From positions 1 through 64,000 of the forward strand of contig CAJUIL010000009.1 in the NCBI GenBank assembly GCA_910586225.1: 64,000 nucleotides of DNA, given 5' to 3'. The notes under the pieces are model-generated. The model ran no database searches, was not told the origin of the DNA, and saw only the letters and a list, made by a program, of their open reading frames with translations. Source of the DNA: an uncultured Eubacterium sp. Lineage in GTDB: Bacteria > Bacillota > Clostridia > Lachnospirales > Lachnospiraceae. Made by a program: the position numbers and the translations under genes. This document shows, in pieces, positions 9,297 to 18,157 of this stretch. Within the stretch, counting starts at the first letter, position 1, and every line of letters starts with the position of its first letter.

Positions 9297-10136
9297 TTAC
9301 CCTTTTACCGCACCATCCGCTACGCCTCCTACATAAAAGCGCTGCATAATGACAAAGATAAATGCGATCGGGATCGAAACAAGCACGCTGCCTGCCGCAA
9401 AACGCGTATAATAATAATTGATAAATTCTCTGTCCAGCATTTTCGCAAGCCCGATCGCAACCGTATAATTGTTGTAATTATCCCCCATGATAACACTTGC
9501 AAAAATATAATCCACCCAAGGCCTCATAAAAGAAGTCAGCGCCGTATAAGTAATCATCGGCTTGGACAGCGGCAGCACAATCCGGTAAAATACTTGGAAT
9601 TTTGTCGCTCCATCAAGCATCGCAGATTCATCCAGCGTTTTTGGGATCGTATCAAAAAAGCCCTTCAATATGTAAAAGCCAAGGCCCGCACCTCCGGAAT
9701 AGACTAAAATAAGCGCAAGCAGCGACTGGCTGATGCCAAAGCCTTTTAAAATATAGTAGATCGCGATCATAGACATAAATCCCGGAAACATTCCAAGCAC
9801 AAGCGCCATATTCATAAACGGCTTGCGGAACTTAAAACGCAGCCTGGACAGGCAATATGCCGACGACAACGCAAAAATGGTAGAAATGGTGCAGGAACAT
9901 ACGGCAACAAAAAACGTATTCGCGAACCACCTGCCAAAATAAAACTGCTTATCGGTAAACAGGTTGATATAATTATTGATCGTAAATCCCTTTGGCCAAA
10001 AATAAGGAGTAAACGAACCGGCCTCCGCGCGGAAGGATGTCAGTACGACCCAGAGAATCGGCATAATCCAGATCACGCTTAAAATAGCAAGTGCAATATG
10101 CGAAACAATCGTATCTATCATTCTCTTTGTTTTCAT
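9297..10136 (-). CDS. malG: Maltodextrin ABC transporter permease, MalG type
   Basis: This 279-residue protein with six expected membrane segments has the binding-protein-dependent permease EAA loop (LDESAMLDGATKFQVFYRI), which docks on the transporter ATPase. It starts at the last base of the malF stop, so the two are translationally coupled. No ATPase gene is present in the operon; in Bacillota such importers commonly share a multitask MsmX/MsmK-type ATPase encoded elsewhere. Confidence 0.93.
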   Translation of the reverse strand: MKTKRMIDTIVSHIALAILSVIWIMPILWVVLTSFRAEAGSFTPYFWPKGFTINNYINLFTDKQFYFGRWFANTFFVAVCSCTISTIFALSSAYCLSRLRFKFRKPFMNMALVLGMFPGFMSMIAIYYILKGFGISQSLLALILVYSGGAGLGFYILKGFFDTIPKTLDESAMLDGATKFQVFYRIVLPLSKPMITYTALTSFMRPWVDYIFASVIMGDNYNNYTVAIGLAKMLDREFINYYYTRFAAGSVLVSIPIAFIFVIMQRFYVGGVADGAVKG

Positions 10137-11488
10137 TATGAAAAATCTCCTTCCTCTTTATATGCGGCAGTTCTGCGGTATGCCAGCAGGGAAAACGTCG
10201 CTGACAAAATAAATACGATAATACCGATCGTGGACGCATAAGAATATTCTTTTCCTGTCGTCGTCAGCTTATACAGCCACGTTACGAGCAAGTCGGTCTT
10301 TCCTGCCTGAAAATAATTTAGGTCCGCAGGCCCTCCGGCCGTCAGCAGATAGATCACGTTAAAGTTATTAATATTGCCGATAAAGCTTGTAACGAGCGTC
10401 GGCGCCGTTACAAACAGGACATACGGCATCGTGATCTTGCGAAAGATCACAAACCGATTCGCACCGTCTACCTTTGCCGATTCGTACAGTTCCCTTGGCA
10501 CATTCATCAAAATACCGGTAACGGTGATCATCGTAAACGGCACGCCGATCCAGAAGTTGATCACAATGATCGTGATTCTGGCTATCATCGGATCCTTCCA
10601 GAACGAGATTGGGTGGCTGATCAGCCCCATATTCTGCAGCAGCACGTTCACCGCGCCTTCATCCTGCAGCATCGTACTCATTGTAAGAAGTGTTACAAAC
10701 TGCGGTACCGCGATCGAGATGACAAACATCACTCTCCAAAAGCTTTTCAATCTGACGTTTTCTTTATTGATCAAAAGCGCCAGCAAAATGCCTCCGATAT
10801 AAGTCGTAAACGTCGCAGCCACAGCCCAGACCAGCGTCCATCCAAGGATCGGCCAGAACGTATTTGCAATCGTACTGCCCGCGCCCAGCATCGTCTGGAA
10901 GTTCGCAAGCCCTACCCATGTAAACAGGTTGCCCGGCGACTGATGCGTGCTGTCAAAATTGGTAAATGCCACCAGTATCATAAACACAAGCGGCAGTATC
11001 GTAAACAAAAAGATCCCAAGCAGCGGCAGCCCCATCAATGTTACATACAGCTTTGTGTCCAGATATTGCTGCAGCTCTTGTTTTAACGTCGGAATCTTCT
11101 CCCCATTTTCTTTTAATTTCTGCAGATGGAACGCTGACAGAACACTGTTGCGGTAGACCGCAAAAAATCCAATGATTACAAATACCGCTGCAATACCAAA
11201 TAACAGCAGCAGCATGGAATTGTCTCCATCCAAAAGTACGTCGATCCCAAGCGTCTCATCATAGACCCATCCCTGCTGGGTGTCTCCAAGATTTCGTAAC
11301 GACCAGATTGCCTGCGCGCCATACTGTATCATATATACGATAAAAGCCGCTTCTACCGCCAAAAACAGAAGCCCCTTTACAATCTGTCGATTGGCCAGAT
11401 TTCCAAATCCCATGATCAGAAAAGAAAGCTTCGTTTTCAGATCACCTTCGCGAAATGCAGCTTTTAACCCGTTTTCCTTGCCGTTCAT
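10136..11488 (-). CDS. malF: Maltodextrin ABC transporter permease, MalF type
   Basis: This 450-residue permease has the long Bacillota-type N-terminal extension with extra membrane segments before the core permease domain. The EAA loop is visible as LYESAKVDGANRFVIFRKI. I chose ATG 11488, which follows a GGAAAGGA-type ribosome site; the frame is open up to 11545 but that part overlaps the malE stop and contains the intergenic hairpin. It pairs with MalG to form the membrane channel for maltooligosaccharides delivered by MalE. Confidence 0.93.
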   Translation of the reverse strand: MNGKENGLKAAFREGDLKTKLSFLIMGFGNLANRQIVKGLLFLAVEAAFIVYMIQYGAQAIWSLRNLGDTQQGWVYDETLGIDVLLDGDNSMLLLLFGIAAVFVIIGFFAVYRNSVLSAFHLQKLKENGEKIPTLKQELQQYLDTKLYVTLMGLPLLGIFLFTILPLVFMILVAFTNFDSTHQSPGNLFTWVGLANFQTMLGAGSTIANTFWPILGWTLVWAVAATFTTYIGGILLALLINKENVRLKSFWRVMFVISIAVPQFVTLLTMSTMLQDEGAVNVLLQNMGLISHPISFWKDPMIARITIIVINFWIGVPFTMITVTGILMNVPRELYESAKVDGANRFVIFRKITMPYVLFVTAPTLVTSFIGNINNFNVIYLLTAGGPADLNYFQAGKTDLLVTWLYKLTTTGKEYSYASTIGIIVFILSATFSLLAYRRTAAYKEEGDFS

Positions 11489-11502
11489 GCCTTTTCCTTT
11501 CC

Positions 11503-11530
11503 GGCAGCTGTTTTTCATCAAACAGCTGCC
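11503..11530 (-). promoter_or_regulatory. malE-malF intergenic hairpin
   Basis: A perfect 11-bp inverted repeat (GGCAGCTGTTT / AAACAGCTGCC) with a 6-nt loop lies between the malE stop and the malF ribosome site. It has no U run, so it is unlikely to be a full terminator. The position fits an mRNA-stabilising or attenuating hairpin that keeps binding protein more abundant than permease, as known for malE-malF intergenic structures in enteric bacteria. Confidence 0.7.
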
Positions 11531-11541
11531 ACTCTGATTGA

Positions 11542-12840
11542 TCATCCTAATTTGGACAACGTATTTTCTACCATTTTATCCAGGCTCTCCTGCATATTGT
11601 CTTTTGTGATCGTCTGATTCATCAGCCCTGCGCCAAATGCTTCAGCCGGTGACCAGAAATTCGCCACCTGCGGGATCGAAGTCTGCATTACGGACAATTT
11701 TGACTGCTCAGTCAACGCCTGCATTGCTTCATTATCTGCATCAGCGGCAATCGTCTCTTCCATCAGCTGATTGGTTGAAGCGCCTGGTCTTAATTCATAG
11801 CGTGCCTTTAACGCTGTTTCGCTATTTGTCAGATATTCTGCCAGCAGCATCGCCTCCGCCGGATACTTTGTCTGTGCGTTGACCCCTGTCAGATTAAAAT
11901 TCATCATACTTGCCAGCTGAGCGGTAGAGCCATCCTCCAGCGTAATTTCCGGCAATGTCGTTACGCCATAGTCCTCGCCCAGATATCCTTTGATCAGCTC
12001 CGCATCCCAAGTACCGGTAAATGTCGCTCCCAGCGTACGGTTTTCAAATGCCTTTAACAGCACCGGACCATCCTGATTCGCGAACTTTTTATTTGCCGCC
12101 AGATCAGCCAGATAATTTCCTGCCAGCAGACCTTTTTCATTATTAAAATCACATTGATCAGCCTCCGTACCGCTCTCGCCAAACAATCTGCAGCCTACGG
12201 CCTGGAAAAAGCAGGAATTATACCACCCGTTATCAATATCCATAGAAAAATTCGTAACACCCTTCGGCAGCTCTTTTTCCATCATCGTATTCAAATTCTT
12301 AACTTCCTCTTCGGAATACATACTCTTATCATAAAACATCACAAACGTCGTAGAAGCTACCGGATATCCGTACAGCTCTCCGTCCACGCTTGCTGCCTGG
12401 ATCGATGCTTCCAGATTGTTCGCAACGATCTGGTCTTTATTTTTCGTAATACGGTATAACGCATTTGCCGCCTGCAGCTCCATGACCTGATCAGACGCAA
12501 AATCAAAAATATCGGCTGCCGTAGACGCATCCTTTAACAGCTCTGTCTTAGCATCCGCACCCATAACAACGGCCTGCTCGATCGTCCAGTCTGCCGCTTC
12601 AGGATGCTCCTCCTTAAACATTTCGATCAGCTTTTTGTACATATCCTGATCTTCCTGCGAGCCCCAGACCTTTAGCTTTGCATCCTTTGCATAGCCGCTC
12701 TCTGTCTTTTCAGCGCCCTGATCCTGCGCGCCTGCTCCTGTGCTTTGCTTTCCGTCATCCTTCCCGCCGCAGCCTGCCAAAAGACCACCCGCCGCAAGAA
12801 TCCCAGCCATTATCATAGCCAATACTTTCTTTTTCATCAT
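11542..12840 (-). CDS. malE: Maltodextrin-binding lipoprotein (MalE-like)
   Basis: This 432-residue extracellular solute-binding protein starts with a lipoprotein signal peptide; the lipobox LLAGC places the lipidated Cys near residue 24. The body resembles maltose/maltodextrin-binding proteins. Two consecutive ATG codons (12840 and 12837) follow AAAGGAG; the second has the better spacing. It is the first gene of the operon, directly downstream of a cre operator and an extended -10 promoter. Confidence 0.92.
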   Translation of the reverse strand: MMKKKVLAMIMAGILAAGGLLAGCGGKDDGKQSTGAGAQDQGAEKTESGYAKDAKLKVWGSQEDQDMYKKLIEMFKEEHPEAADWTIEQAVVMGADAKTELLKDASTAADIFDFASDQVMELQAANALYRITKNKDQIVANNLEASIQAASVDGELYGYPVASTTFVMFYDKSMYSEEEVKNLNTMMEKELPKGVTNFSMDIDNGWYNSCFFQAVGCRLFGESGTEADQCDFNNEKGLLAGNYLADLAANKKFANQDGPVLLKAFENRTLGATFTGTWDAELIKGYLGEDYGVTTLPEITLEDGSTAQLASMMNFNLTGVNAQTKYPAEAMLLAEYLTNSETALKARYELRPGASTNQLMEETIAADADNEAMQALTEQSKLSVMQTSIPQVANFWSPAEAFGAGLMNQTITKDNMQESLDKMVENTLSKLG

Positions 12841-12878
12841 TTTTCTCCTTTCCTGTCGTCCTGTTTGACGTTATCAGG

Positions 12879-12887
12879 AGTATAGCA
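12879..12887 (-). promoter_or_regulatory. Extended -10 promoter of the maltodextrin operon
   Basis: The minus strand reads TGCTATACT, an extended -10 element (TGnTATAAT type) about 40 nt before the malE start. No good -35 is present at 17 nt; that region is occupied by the cre operator. A TTGACA hexamer lies further upstream (12929-12934) but its matching -10 is poor. Confidence 0.55.
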
Positions 12888-12897
12888 CAGCGAAAAG

Positions 12898-12911
12898 TGA
12901 AAGCGGTATCA
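12898..12911. promoter_or_regulatory. cre operator (CcpA catabolite repression)
   Basis: TGAAAGCGGTATCA matches every fixed position of the CcpA-binding consensus TGWAANCGNTNWCA. It covers the -35 region of the malE promoter, the expected place for repression of the maltodextrin operon when a preferred sugar is present. Confidence 0.85.
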
Positions 12912-12985
12912 ATAACTAAACATGAATTGTCAATTTTTATACATAAACGGTAAAATATAGTATCATGAAAATCAGGATAAATGGT

Positions 12986-13020
12986 ATCAAATATTCAGAC
13001 AATTTTGCTGAATATTTGAT
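12986..13020. repeat. Perfect 13-bp inverted repeat between the divergent malE and rpn promoters
   Basis: Arms ATCAAATATTCAG (12986-12998) and CTGAATATTTGAT (13008-13020) flank a 9-nt loop. Neither side is followed by a T run, so a terminator is unlikely. It could be an operator for a dimeric regulator of the operon or a leftover of the mobile Rpn region. Confidence 0.6.
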
Positions 13021-13047
13021 GCTGCCATTTTAAATCAGCAGCATCTA

Positions 13048-13056
13048 TGTTATACT
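13048..13056 (+). promoter_or_regulatory. Extended -10 promoter of the UPF0175-rpn genes
   Basis: TGTTATACT on the plus strand forms an extended -10 about 45 nt upstream of ATG 13099, which has a strong GGGAGGAG ribosome site. No clear -35 is visible. Confidence 0.5.
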
Positions 13057-13098
13057 ATATCAAGCCAAAACTTTAAATTTATCGGGAGGAGATAACCT

Positions 13099-13374
13099 AT
13101 GGCACTGGTAGATATGAATATTAAAGTTCCATCGGAAATGGCTGTTTATCTTGCGCCGTCCGGATAGGTTACAGGGCTGGAAAGAAATGCCATGCTGTTG
13201 TATCCTTATATTTTAAAACAGGTTATATCACATGGACGTGCAGCTGAAATACTTGGCATACGAAAAAATGACCTGACAGATATTTATGATAAGATAGGGT
13301 TTTCATATCTGGGCCAGACAATGGATGACCTGGATACGGAACTAGAAGCGTACCGACAAACCGAAAGGAGATGA
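13099..13374 (+). pseudogene. UPF0175 family protein with in-frame TAG stop
   Basis: ATG 13099 follows GGGAGGAG and opens a 91-codon frame whose 23rd codon is TAG (13165-13167). The same frame then continues to a normal stop at 13374. The two halves together look like a UPF0175 small protein (COG2886, predicted antitoxin-like with a helix-turn-helix: HGRAAEILGIRKNDLTDIYDK). Members are commonly found just upstream of nuclease-like genes, as here. As it stands only a 22-residue peptide, or a protein restarting at ATG 13192, can be made. Confidence 0.75.
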
Positions 13375-13380
13375 AAAAAA

Positions 13381-14310
13381 CTGGGCAAAATAGATACAGT
13401 TACAAAAGACTATATGAAAGATCCGATAATCTTTGCTGATATGTTTAATAAATTTTTATATCATGGCAAACAGGTAATCAGGCCGGAATCTCTTACCGAA
13501 ATGGATACTACCGAAATTGCAGTGCCTTACGGAGATGGAAAAGCAGGCTTGCCGACGCAGAAATACCGGGATGTTCTAAAGCTGATGATGACGGACGGTA
13601 ATGTAGCATACTGTATTTTGGGATGTGAAGATCAGAGTGCCATACATTATGCCATGCCGGTGAAAAATATGCTCTACGACTCCATGCAACTTGCACAACA
13701 GGTTACAAAAGCTGCGAAGTCCCACAGGCAGGAACGAGAGCATAAGCCGTCATCTGGGGAATTTCTCGGCGGTTTTCATAAAACGGACAGGCTGATTCCC
13801 GTTGTGACACTGGTAATCTACTGGGGGCCGGACAGATGGGATGGGCCATTAACATTAAAAGAGATGTATGCAGCAGTGGATGATTCCATTATGCAGTACG
13901 TTCCGGATTATAAGATAAACCTGATTGCGCCTGAACAGATGACGGACGAAGAAATTAAAGAGTTTCAGACCAATTTAAAAGAAGTCATGCTGTATATTAA
14001 GTATTCTAAAAATAAAGCTAAGTTACAGGAAGTAACACAGGCTGATAAAAATTTTCAAAGCCTGGATAGACAGGCGGCAGAAGTCATTAATGTTACAACG
14101 AACTCAAAGTTAAAGTATCCGGAAGGAAAGGAGAAAATAGATATGTGCGTAGCCCTTGAAGAAATGCGGACGGAAAGTGAAATAAAAGGCGCTGTTGAAA
14201 CCTGTAAAAATTTTAACATGACATTCGAGAAAACGATTCAGTATATTTCAGATCATTTTGCTGTTTCATTAAAGCAGGCCGAAGACGAAGTAAAAAAATA
14301 CTGGAAGTAG
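13381..14310 (+). CDS. Rpn family nuclease/putative transposase (PD-(D/E)XK)
   Basis: The protein resembles Rpn (recombination-promoting nuclease) proteins widespread in gut Clostridia. The segment GCEDQSAIHYAMPVKNMLYD carries the E-x-Q-type nuclease core and the family's AMPV-MLYD signature; the C-terminal helical part (TCKNFNMTFEKTIQYISDHF) is also typical. The family's usual N-terminus (GKxDTVTKDYMKDP) begins here at 13381 with CTG rather than ATG, 10 nt after AGGAG. The first in-frame ATG is 13414, with no ribosome site. Start loss is likely, or an inefficient CTG start is used. It follows the broken UPF0175 gene by 6 nt and ends in a terminator. Such genes behave as mobile or selfish elements. 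Confidence 0.78.
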   Translation: MGKIDTVTKDYMKDPIIFADMFNKFLYHGKQVIRPESLTEMDTTEIAVPYGDGKAGLPTQKYRDVLKLMMTDGNVAYCILGCEDQSAIHYAMPVKNMLYDSMQLAQQVTKAAKSHRQEREHKPSSGEFLGGFHKTDRLIPVVTLVIYWGPDRWDGPLTLKEMYAAVDDSIMQYVPDYKINLIAPEQMTDEEIKEFQTNLKEVMLYIKYSKNKAKLQEVTQADKNFQSLDRQAAEVINVTTNSKLKYPEGKEKIDMCVALEEMRTESEIKGAVETCKNFNMTFEKTIQYISDHFAVSLKQAEDEVKKYWK

Positions 14311-14320
14311 CAGCTATAGA

Positions 14321-14368
14321 AACCGTACCCGTACAGCCGTCAGAAAAGGCTTTCTGGTACGGTTTTTT
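14321..14368 (+). terminator. Rho-independent terminator after rpn
   Basis: AACCGTACC (14321-14329) pairs with GGTACGGTT (14356-14364), followed by a T run to 14368. It stands 11 nt after the rpn stop. The region from here to 14517 holds a small GGGCAG/CTGCCC hairpin (14405-14419) and no gene I can support. Confidence 0.8.
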
Positions 14369-14517
14369 GTATCCGTATCTGTATATCTCCACAGGCGTAA
14401 ATTCGGGCAGTCCCTGCCCTATAACGGTTTATACCGTAATTCGTACCTTGATCCGGCAGCAGACGTCTGTTTTTCAGCACCATATTTCCGGAACAGCTGG
14501 AGAGATTGTCCAGCCAA

Positions 14518-15447
14518 TTACGCAAACCGCCTTAAAAAATCCTCATAAGCAAGCCGTATTCCCTCTTCCAGCCCCGTCTTAGCTTTCCATCCAAGCGAAG
14601 CCGCCTTGCTTACGTCCAGCAGCTTTCTTGGCGTCCCATTCGGCCGGCTCTTATCCCATCGTATCTCTCCCCTGAAGCCTACAATCCCTGCCACAAGCTC
14701 TGTCAGCTCTTTGATCGATAATTCTCTCCCCGTCCCTGCATTTACCGTCTCATCTCCGCTGTAATGATCCATTAAAAAAACACAGAGCTGCGCCAGATCA
14801 TCCACATACAAAAATTCCCTCCTAGCGCTGCCGTCTCCCCAGCATACAACATACGCAAGCTCCTGCACCTTTGCCTCATGAAACCTCCGGATCAGCGCCG
14901 GAAGCACATGGCTGCGTATCGGATCATAGTTGTCATTTGGCCCATACAGATTGGTCGGCATCACAGATATAAAATCTGTCCCATACTGCTGATTCAGATA
15001 CGCACAATATTTGAGCACACTGATCTTCGCCAGCGCGTAAGCTTCATTCGTCTTTTCCAGCTCTGATGTTAACAGGCAGGACTCTTTCATCGGCTGCGGA
15101 GCCATCCGCGGATAAATACAAGACGAGCCTAAAAACTCCAGCTTCCTGCATCCATTCTTCCACGCAGCATGAAGTATATACATCCCCATCAGCATATTCT
15201 CATACATAAAATCAGCAGGCGCCTTGGCGTTTGCCATGATCCCTCCGACCCTTCCGGCCGCGTGAAAAACATAATCCGGCCGCTCCTCCTCGAAAAATTT
15301 TTCAACCTCTATCTGGCTGGTCAGCTCCATCTGCTGGTGGGTACGCGTTACAATATTTTCATATCCCTGCCGTTCCAGCTCTCGTACGATTGCCGAGCCT
15401 ACCATCCCCATATGGCCCGATACATAAATTTTCGCGTTCTTTTCCAT
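14518..15447 (-). CDS. fcl: GDP-L-fucose synthase
   Basis: This 309-residue short-chain dehydrogenase converts GDP-4-keto-6-deoxy-D-mannose to GDP-L-fucose. The NADP site (VSGHMGMVGSAIV), the GSSCIYPRMAPQP segment and the YALAK catalytic pair, with length typical for Fcl/WcaG, support this. ATG 15447 follows AGGA with good spacing; upstream in-frame starts overlap gmd. It is the last gene of the polysaccharide locus and overlaps the Rossmann partner gmd only in unlikely long forms. GDP-mannose supply genes are not in the window. Confidence 0.94.
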   Translation of the reverse strand: MEKNAKIYVSGHMGMVGSAIVRELERQGYENIVTRTHQQMELTSQIEVEKFFEEERPDYVFHAAGRVGGIMANAKAPADFMYENMLMGMYILHAAWKNGCRKLEFLGSSCIYPRMAPQPMKESCLLTSELEKTNEAYALAKISVLKYCAYLNQQYGTDFISVMPTNLYGPNDNYDPIRSHVLPALIRRFHEAKVQELAYVVCWGDGSARREFLYVDDLAQLCVFLMDHYSGDETVNAGTGRELSIKELTELVAGIVGFRGEIRWDKSRPNGTPRKLLDVSKAASLGWKAKTGLEEGIRLAYEDFLRRFA

Positions 15448-15509
15448 ATCATCCTGCCCTCTTTCCATCCATCCTGAAACACCAAACCGCACATCTGTTA
15501 CCAATCTCC

Positions 15510-16544
15510 TTAAGAAGCAGCTGCCACACACTTCATATCATGCTTTACCATAAGCTGTACCAGCTCCTCAAAGCTGGTTTTAAACGGATCCCAGCCAAGC
15601 TCACGTACCGCCTTCGACGGATCCCCGCACAGATTAACGACATCAGTTGGACGATAAAATTCTTCAGATACCTCCACAAGCACTCTGCCATCCGCCTTGT
15701 CTATCCCCTGTTCAGCAAGACCTTCTCCCTGAAACGCAAGCTCGATCCCGACATAATGAAACGCAAGCTTGCAAAACTCACGCACAGAGTGCTGCACGCC
15801 GGTAGCAATTACATAATCCTCCGGCTTGTCATTTTGCAGGATCATCCACATACACTCCACATAATCCTTGGCATATCCCCAGTCACGCAGCGAAGAAAGA
15901 TTGCCAAGATACAATTTGTCCTGTTTTCCCTGCGCGATCCTAGCGGCAGCAAGCGTGATCTTCCTAGTCACAAACTGTTCTCCCCGCCTTTCCGATTCAT
16001 GGTTAAACAAAATGCCCGAACAGCAGAACATACGATAAGCCTCCCGGTATTCCTTCGTGATCCAAAAGCCATATTGCTTCGCAACCGCATACGGCGAATA
16101 CGGGTGGAACGGGGTCGTCTCAGACTGCGGAATTTTTCCCACTTTACCATATAATTCCGAGGTGGACGCCTGATAGATCCTGCACGACCGCTCCAGACCG
16201 CAGGCCCTTACGGCTTCCAAAACCCGCAGCACGCCAACCGCGTCGATATCCGCCGTAAACTCAGGCACCTCAAAGCTAACCTGCACATGGCTCTGCGCCG
16301 CAAGGTTATAGATCTCATCCGGCTTTACTGTGCCGATCACCTTTACAAGGCTGCTGGAATCCGCAAGGTCGCCGTAGTGCAGATGAAATCCCTCTCTTCC
16401 CTCCAAATGCGCGATCCGCTCATAGCGGTTGACCGAGGACTGTCTGCGTATCCCATGAACCTCGTATCCTTTTTCTAGTAAAAACTCAGACAGATATGAC
16501 CCGTCCTGCCCGGTAACTCCTGTAATTAAAGCTTTTTTTCGCAT
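15510..16544 (-). CDS. gmd: GDP-mannose 4,6-dehydratase
   Basis: This 344-residue SDR enzyme makes GDP-4-keto-6-deoxymannose, the substrate of the adjacent Fcl. Visible signatures are the nucleotide site GVTGQDGSYL, the RRQSS substrate region, the STSELYG catalytic segment and YAVAK. The start at 16544 follows GGAGG. A 63-nt gap separates it from fcl. Together they indicate a fucose-containing surface glycan. Confidence 0.95.
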   Translation of the reverse strand: MRKKALITGVTGQDGSYLSEFLLEKGYEVHGIRRQSSVNRYERIAHLEGREGFHLHYGDLADSSSLVKVIGTVKPDEIYNLAAQSHVQVSFEVPEFTADIDAVGVLRVLEAVRACGLERSCRIYQASTSELYGKVGKIPQSETTPFHPYSPYAVAKQYGFWITKEYREAYRMFCCSGILFNHESERRGEQFVTRKITLAAARIAQGKQDKLYLGNLSSLRDWGYAKDYVECMWMILQNDKPEDYVIATGVQHSVREFCKLAFHYVGIELAFQGEGLAEQGIDKADGRVLVEVSEEFYRPTDVVNLCGDPSKAVRELGWDPFKTSFEELVQLMVKHDMKCVAAAS

Positions 16545-16629
16545 AAATATGCATCCTCCAAAATGCCAGATCCGTTTTTATGATACTATGGTGGCGGTTT
16601 TAAAATTGGCTGTAAACTGACCGAGCTTC

Positions 16630-18078
16630 TTATGCTGTGATAATACCGCCCAGTACTGTAATCCCCTGGCGTCTGAGCAATTCTTTTTCCTTTCCAATTT
16701 CAGTATAAAGCGTAGACTGCGCGCGCTCTACCAACACCGCCGCGTCTATCCCTTCCAAGCTGCACATTGCCTGCGCATCATAAAGAACGTTATTCAAAAT
16801 CTCTGTCTGAATGCCATCTTTAGCAAGCTCCTCCTTAATCGTCTCACAAACTTCCAAAGACTGTCCCGCAAGTCCGCAGCCCACCAAACAAATCTTTCCT
16901 GTCTCCTCCTTGGCAGCAGCCATCTTTACGGCAGCCGCAGACAGACGCATTGCTTCGGCCCTTGTAAATCTGCGCCCACCGCTTTCATTCAGCGACAGGA
17001 TCCACCGGTCAATAAAAGCAAACGGCTTTTTGCTCTCCTGCTGCGGGATCAGACCAAGCTGCGGAATATCGTATAATTCCTGCAGACTGTCCGAAGCGCT
17101 TAATTTATGATCAAACACATAGCGCATGAAAAAGACAAATAAGTAGATGAACGCTCCCAAAAACATTCCCAGTATCACATATTTGATACTAATACGCGTA
17201 GAGGCAGGAGCATTTTGTTCTGGTTGCTTTACTCCATCTGCAGCCTCATCCGTATCACTTTCTGTCATAGACATAAGTTCATAATACTGCTGCTGTTCAG
17301 CTGTAAATGCCTCCTTATTTTGCAAAATTGCGGTTTCTATCGCAGCAATCTCATCGATCATCCGTTTTTGAGCGTCTAAAATACTCAGATCCACCGTCAC
17401 GGCATCTGACTGATCCACTAAAATAACCTCATGACTTCCCATTGCCTTTGCAATCTGTTCACGTTTTTTCTGAATATAGTCAATCAATGACTCTGTCATA
17501 TCTTGCAGTACCGACTTATCATTATGGATCAGTTTGACTCTAAACGTATTTGTACCTTCCGGTATATTGTTCGAACCACGCATCAGGGTAATCAGCTCAC
17601 TGATACCAGCGCTGTCCTTCCCGCCAATCTGTTCCTCCAAATAAGCTGCAAGCGCATCCGTTTGTACGACATCCTCATAAGCTTTTTCTATATCCGCTGC
17701 CCTGCGCGCGTTATCCGCTTCCACATAAAAGGTCAGCTCTGTTTCCTGCACACAATTCGGATCGATCTGCATCAGCAGGGAATGCTCCTTATAGGCCAAC
17801 TGGCTTTGGTACACAGATTCATAAGCAAGCACATAATTTACCTTCTGTAGCTCCACATCCGTAAGCTGCTCTTCAAAAACTGACGGATCCTCCCGCAGAT
17901 CCTGCCCCAGATCTGACATCTGATCACCAGACTGTACAGATCCGGCCGTAGGATCCGACCGCATATAACTAAACGCCCCCGCCAATACTGCCCCTGCAGC
18001 CATCCACACAAGAATGATCCTCCAGCGCAGCATCATCGCAACTATTAACTCCAACAGACTTATTTCCCTTTCTTTCAT
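16630..18078 (-). CDS. Wzz/CapA-like chain-length protein fused to a degenerate BY-kinase-like domain
   Basis: The 482-residue protein has an N-terminal membrane segment (about residues 20-40), a large extracytoplasmic region with coiled-coil character, and a second membrane segment near residue 310, the Wzz layout that controls polysaccharide chain length. The C-terminal 130 residues have the fold pattern of a CpsD/Wzc tyrosine kinase (KICLVGCGLAG, then LEGIDAAVLVERAQST and QGITVLGGIITA). The normal P-loop (GxGKS/T) is absent, as is a Tyr-rich tail. ATG 18078 follows GGAGGATAGG. A second protein of the same design is encoded at 55728-57296, so the locus is bracketed by two. Confidence 0.82.
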   Translation of the reverse strand: MKEREISLLELIVAMMLRWRIILVWMAAGAVLAGAFSYMRSDPTAGSVQSGDQMSDLGQDLREDPSVFEEQLTDVELQKVNYVLAYESVYQSQLAYKEHSLLMQIDPNCVQETELTFYVEADNARRAADIEKAYEDVVQTDALAAYLEEQIGGKDSAGISELITLMRGSNNIPEGTNTFRVKLIHNDKSVLQDMTESLIDYIQKKREQIAKAMGSHEVILVDQSDAVTVDLSILDAQKRMIDEIAAIETAILQNKEAFTAEQQQYYELMSMTESDTDEAADGVKQPEQNAPASTRISIKYVILGMFLGAFIYLFVFFMRYVFDHKLSASDSLQELYDIPQLGLIPQQESKKPFAFIDRWILSLNESGGRRFTRAEAMRLSAAAVKMAAAKEETGKICLVGCGLAGQSLEVCETIKEELAKDGIQTEILNNVLYDAQAMCSLEGIDAAVLVERAQSTLYTEIGKEKELLRRQGITVLGGIITA

Positions 18079-18157
18079 CCTATCCTCCGTTCTCCATCTG
18101 TACACTTCAAGCGTAACAGTTCAGACAAGCTGGCCTGTTACCTTACACTTGCTGCTT

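Noticed and set aside
12986..13020. Inverted repeat as a rho-independent terminator
   Set aside because: AT-rich arms with no T run on either side, and it lies between divergent promoters.
14340..14525. Small minus-strand frame after fcl
   Set aside because: It starts within fcl and ends in the rpn terminator; composition and context do not support a gene.
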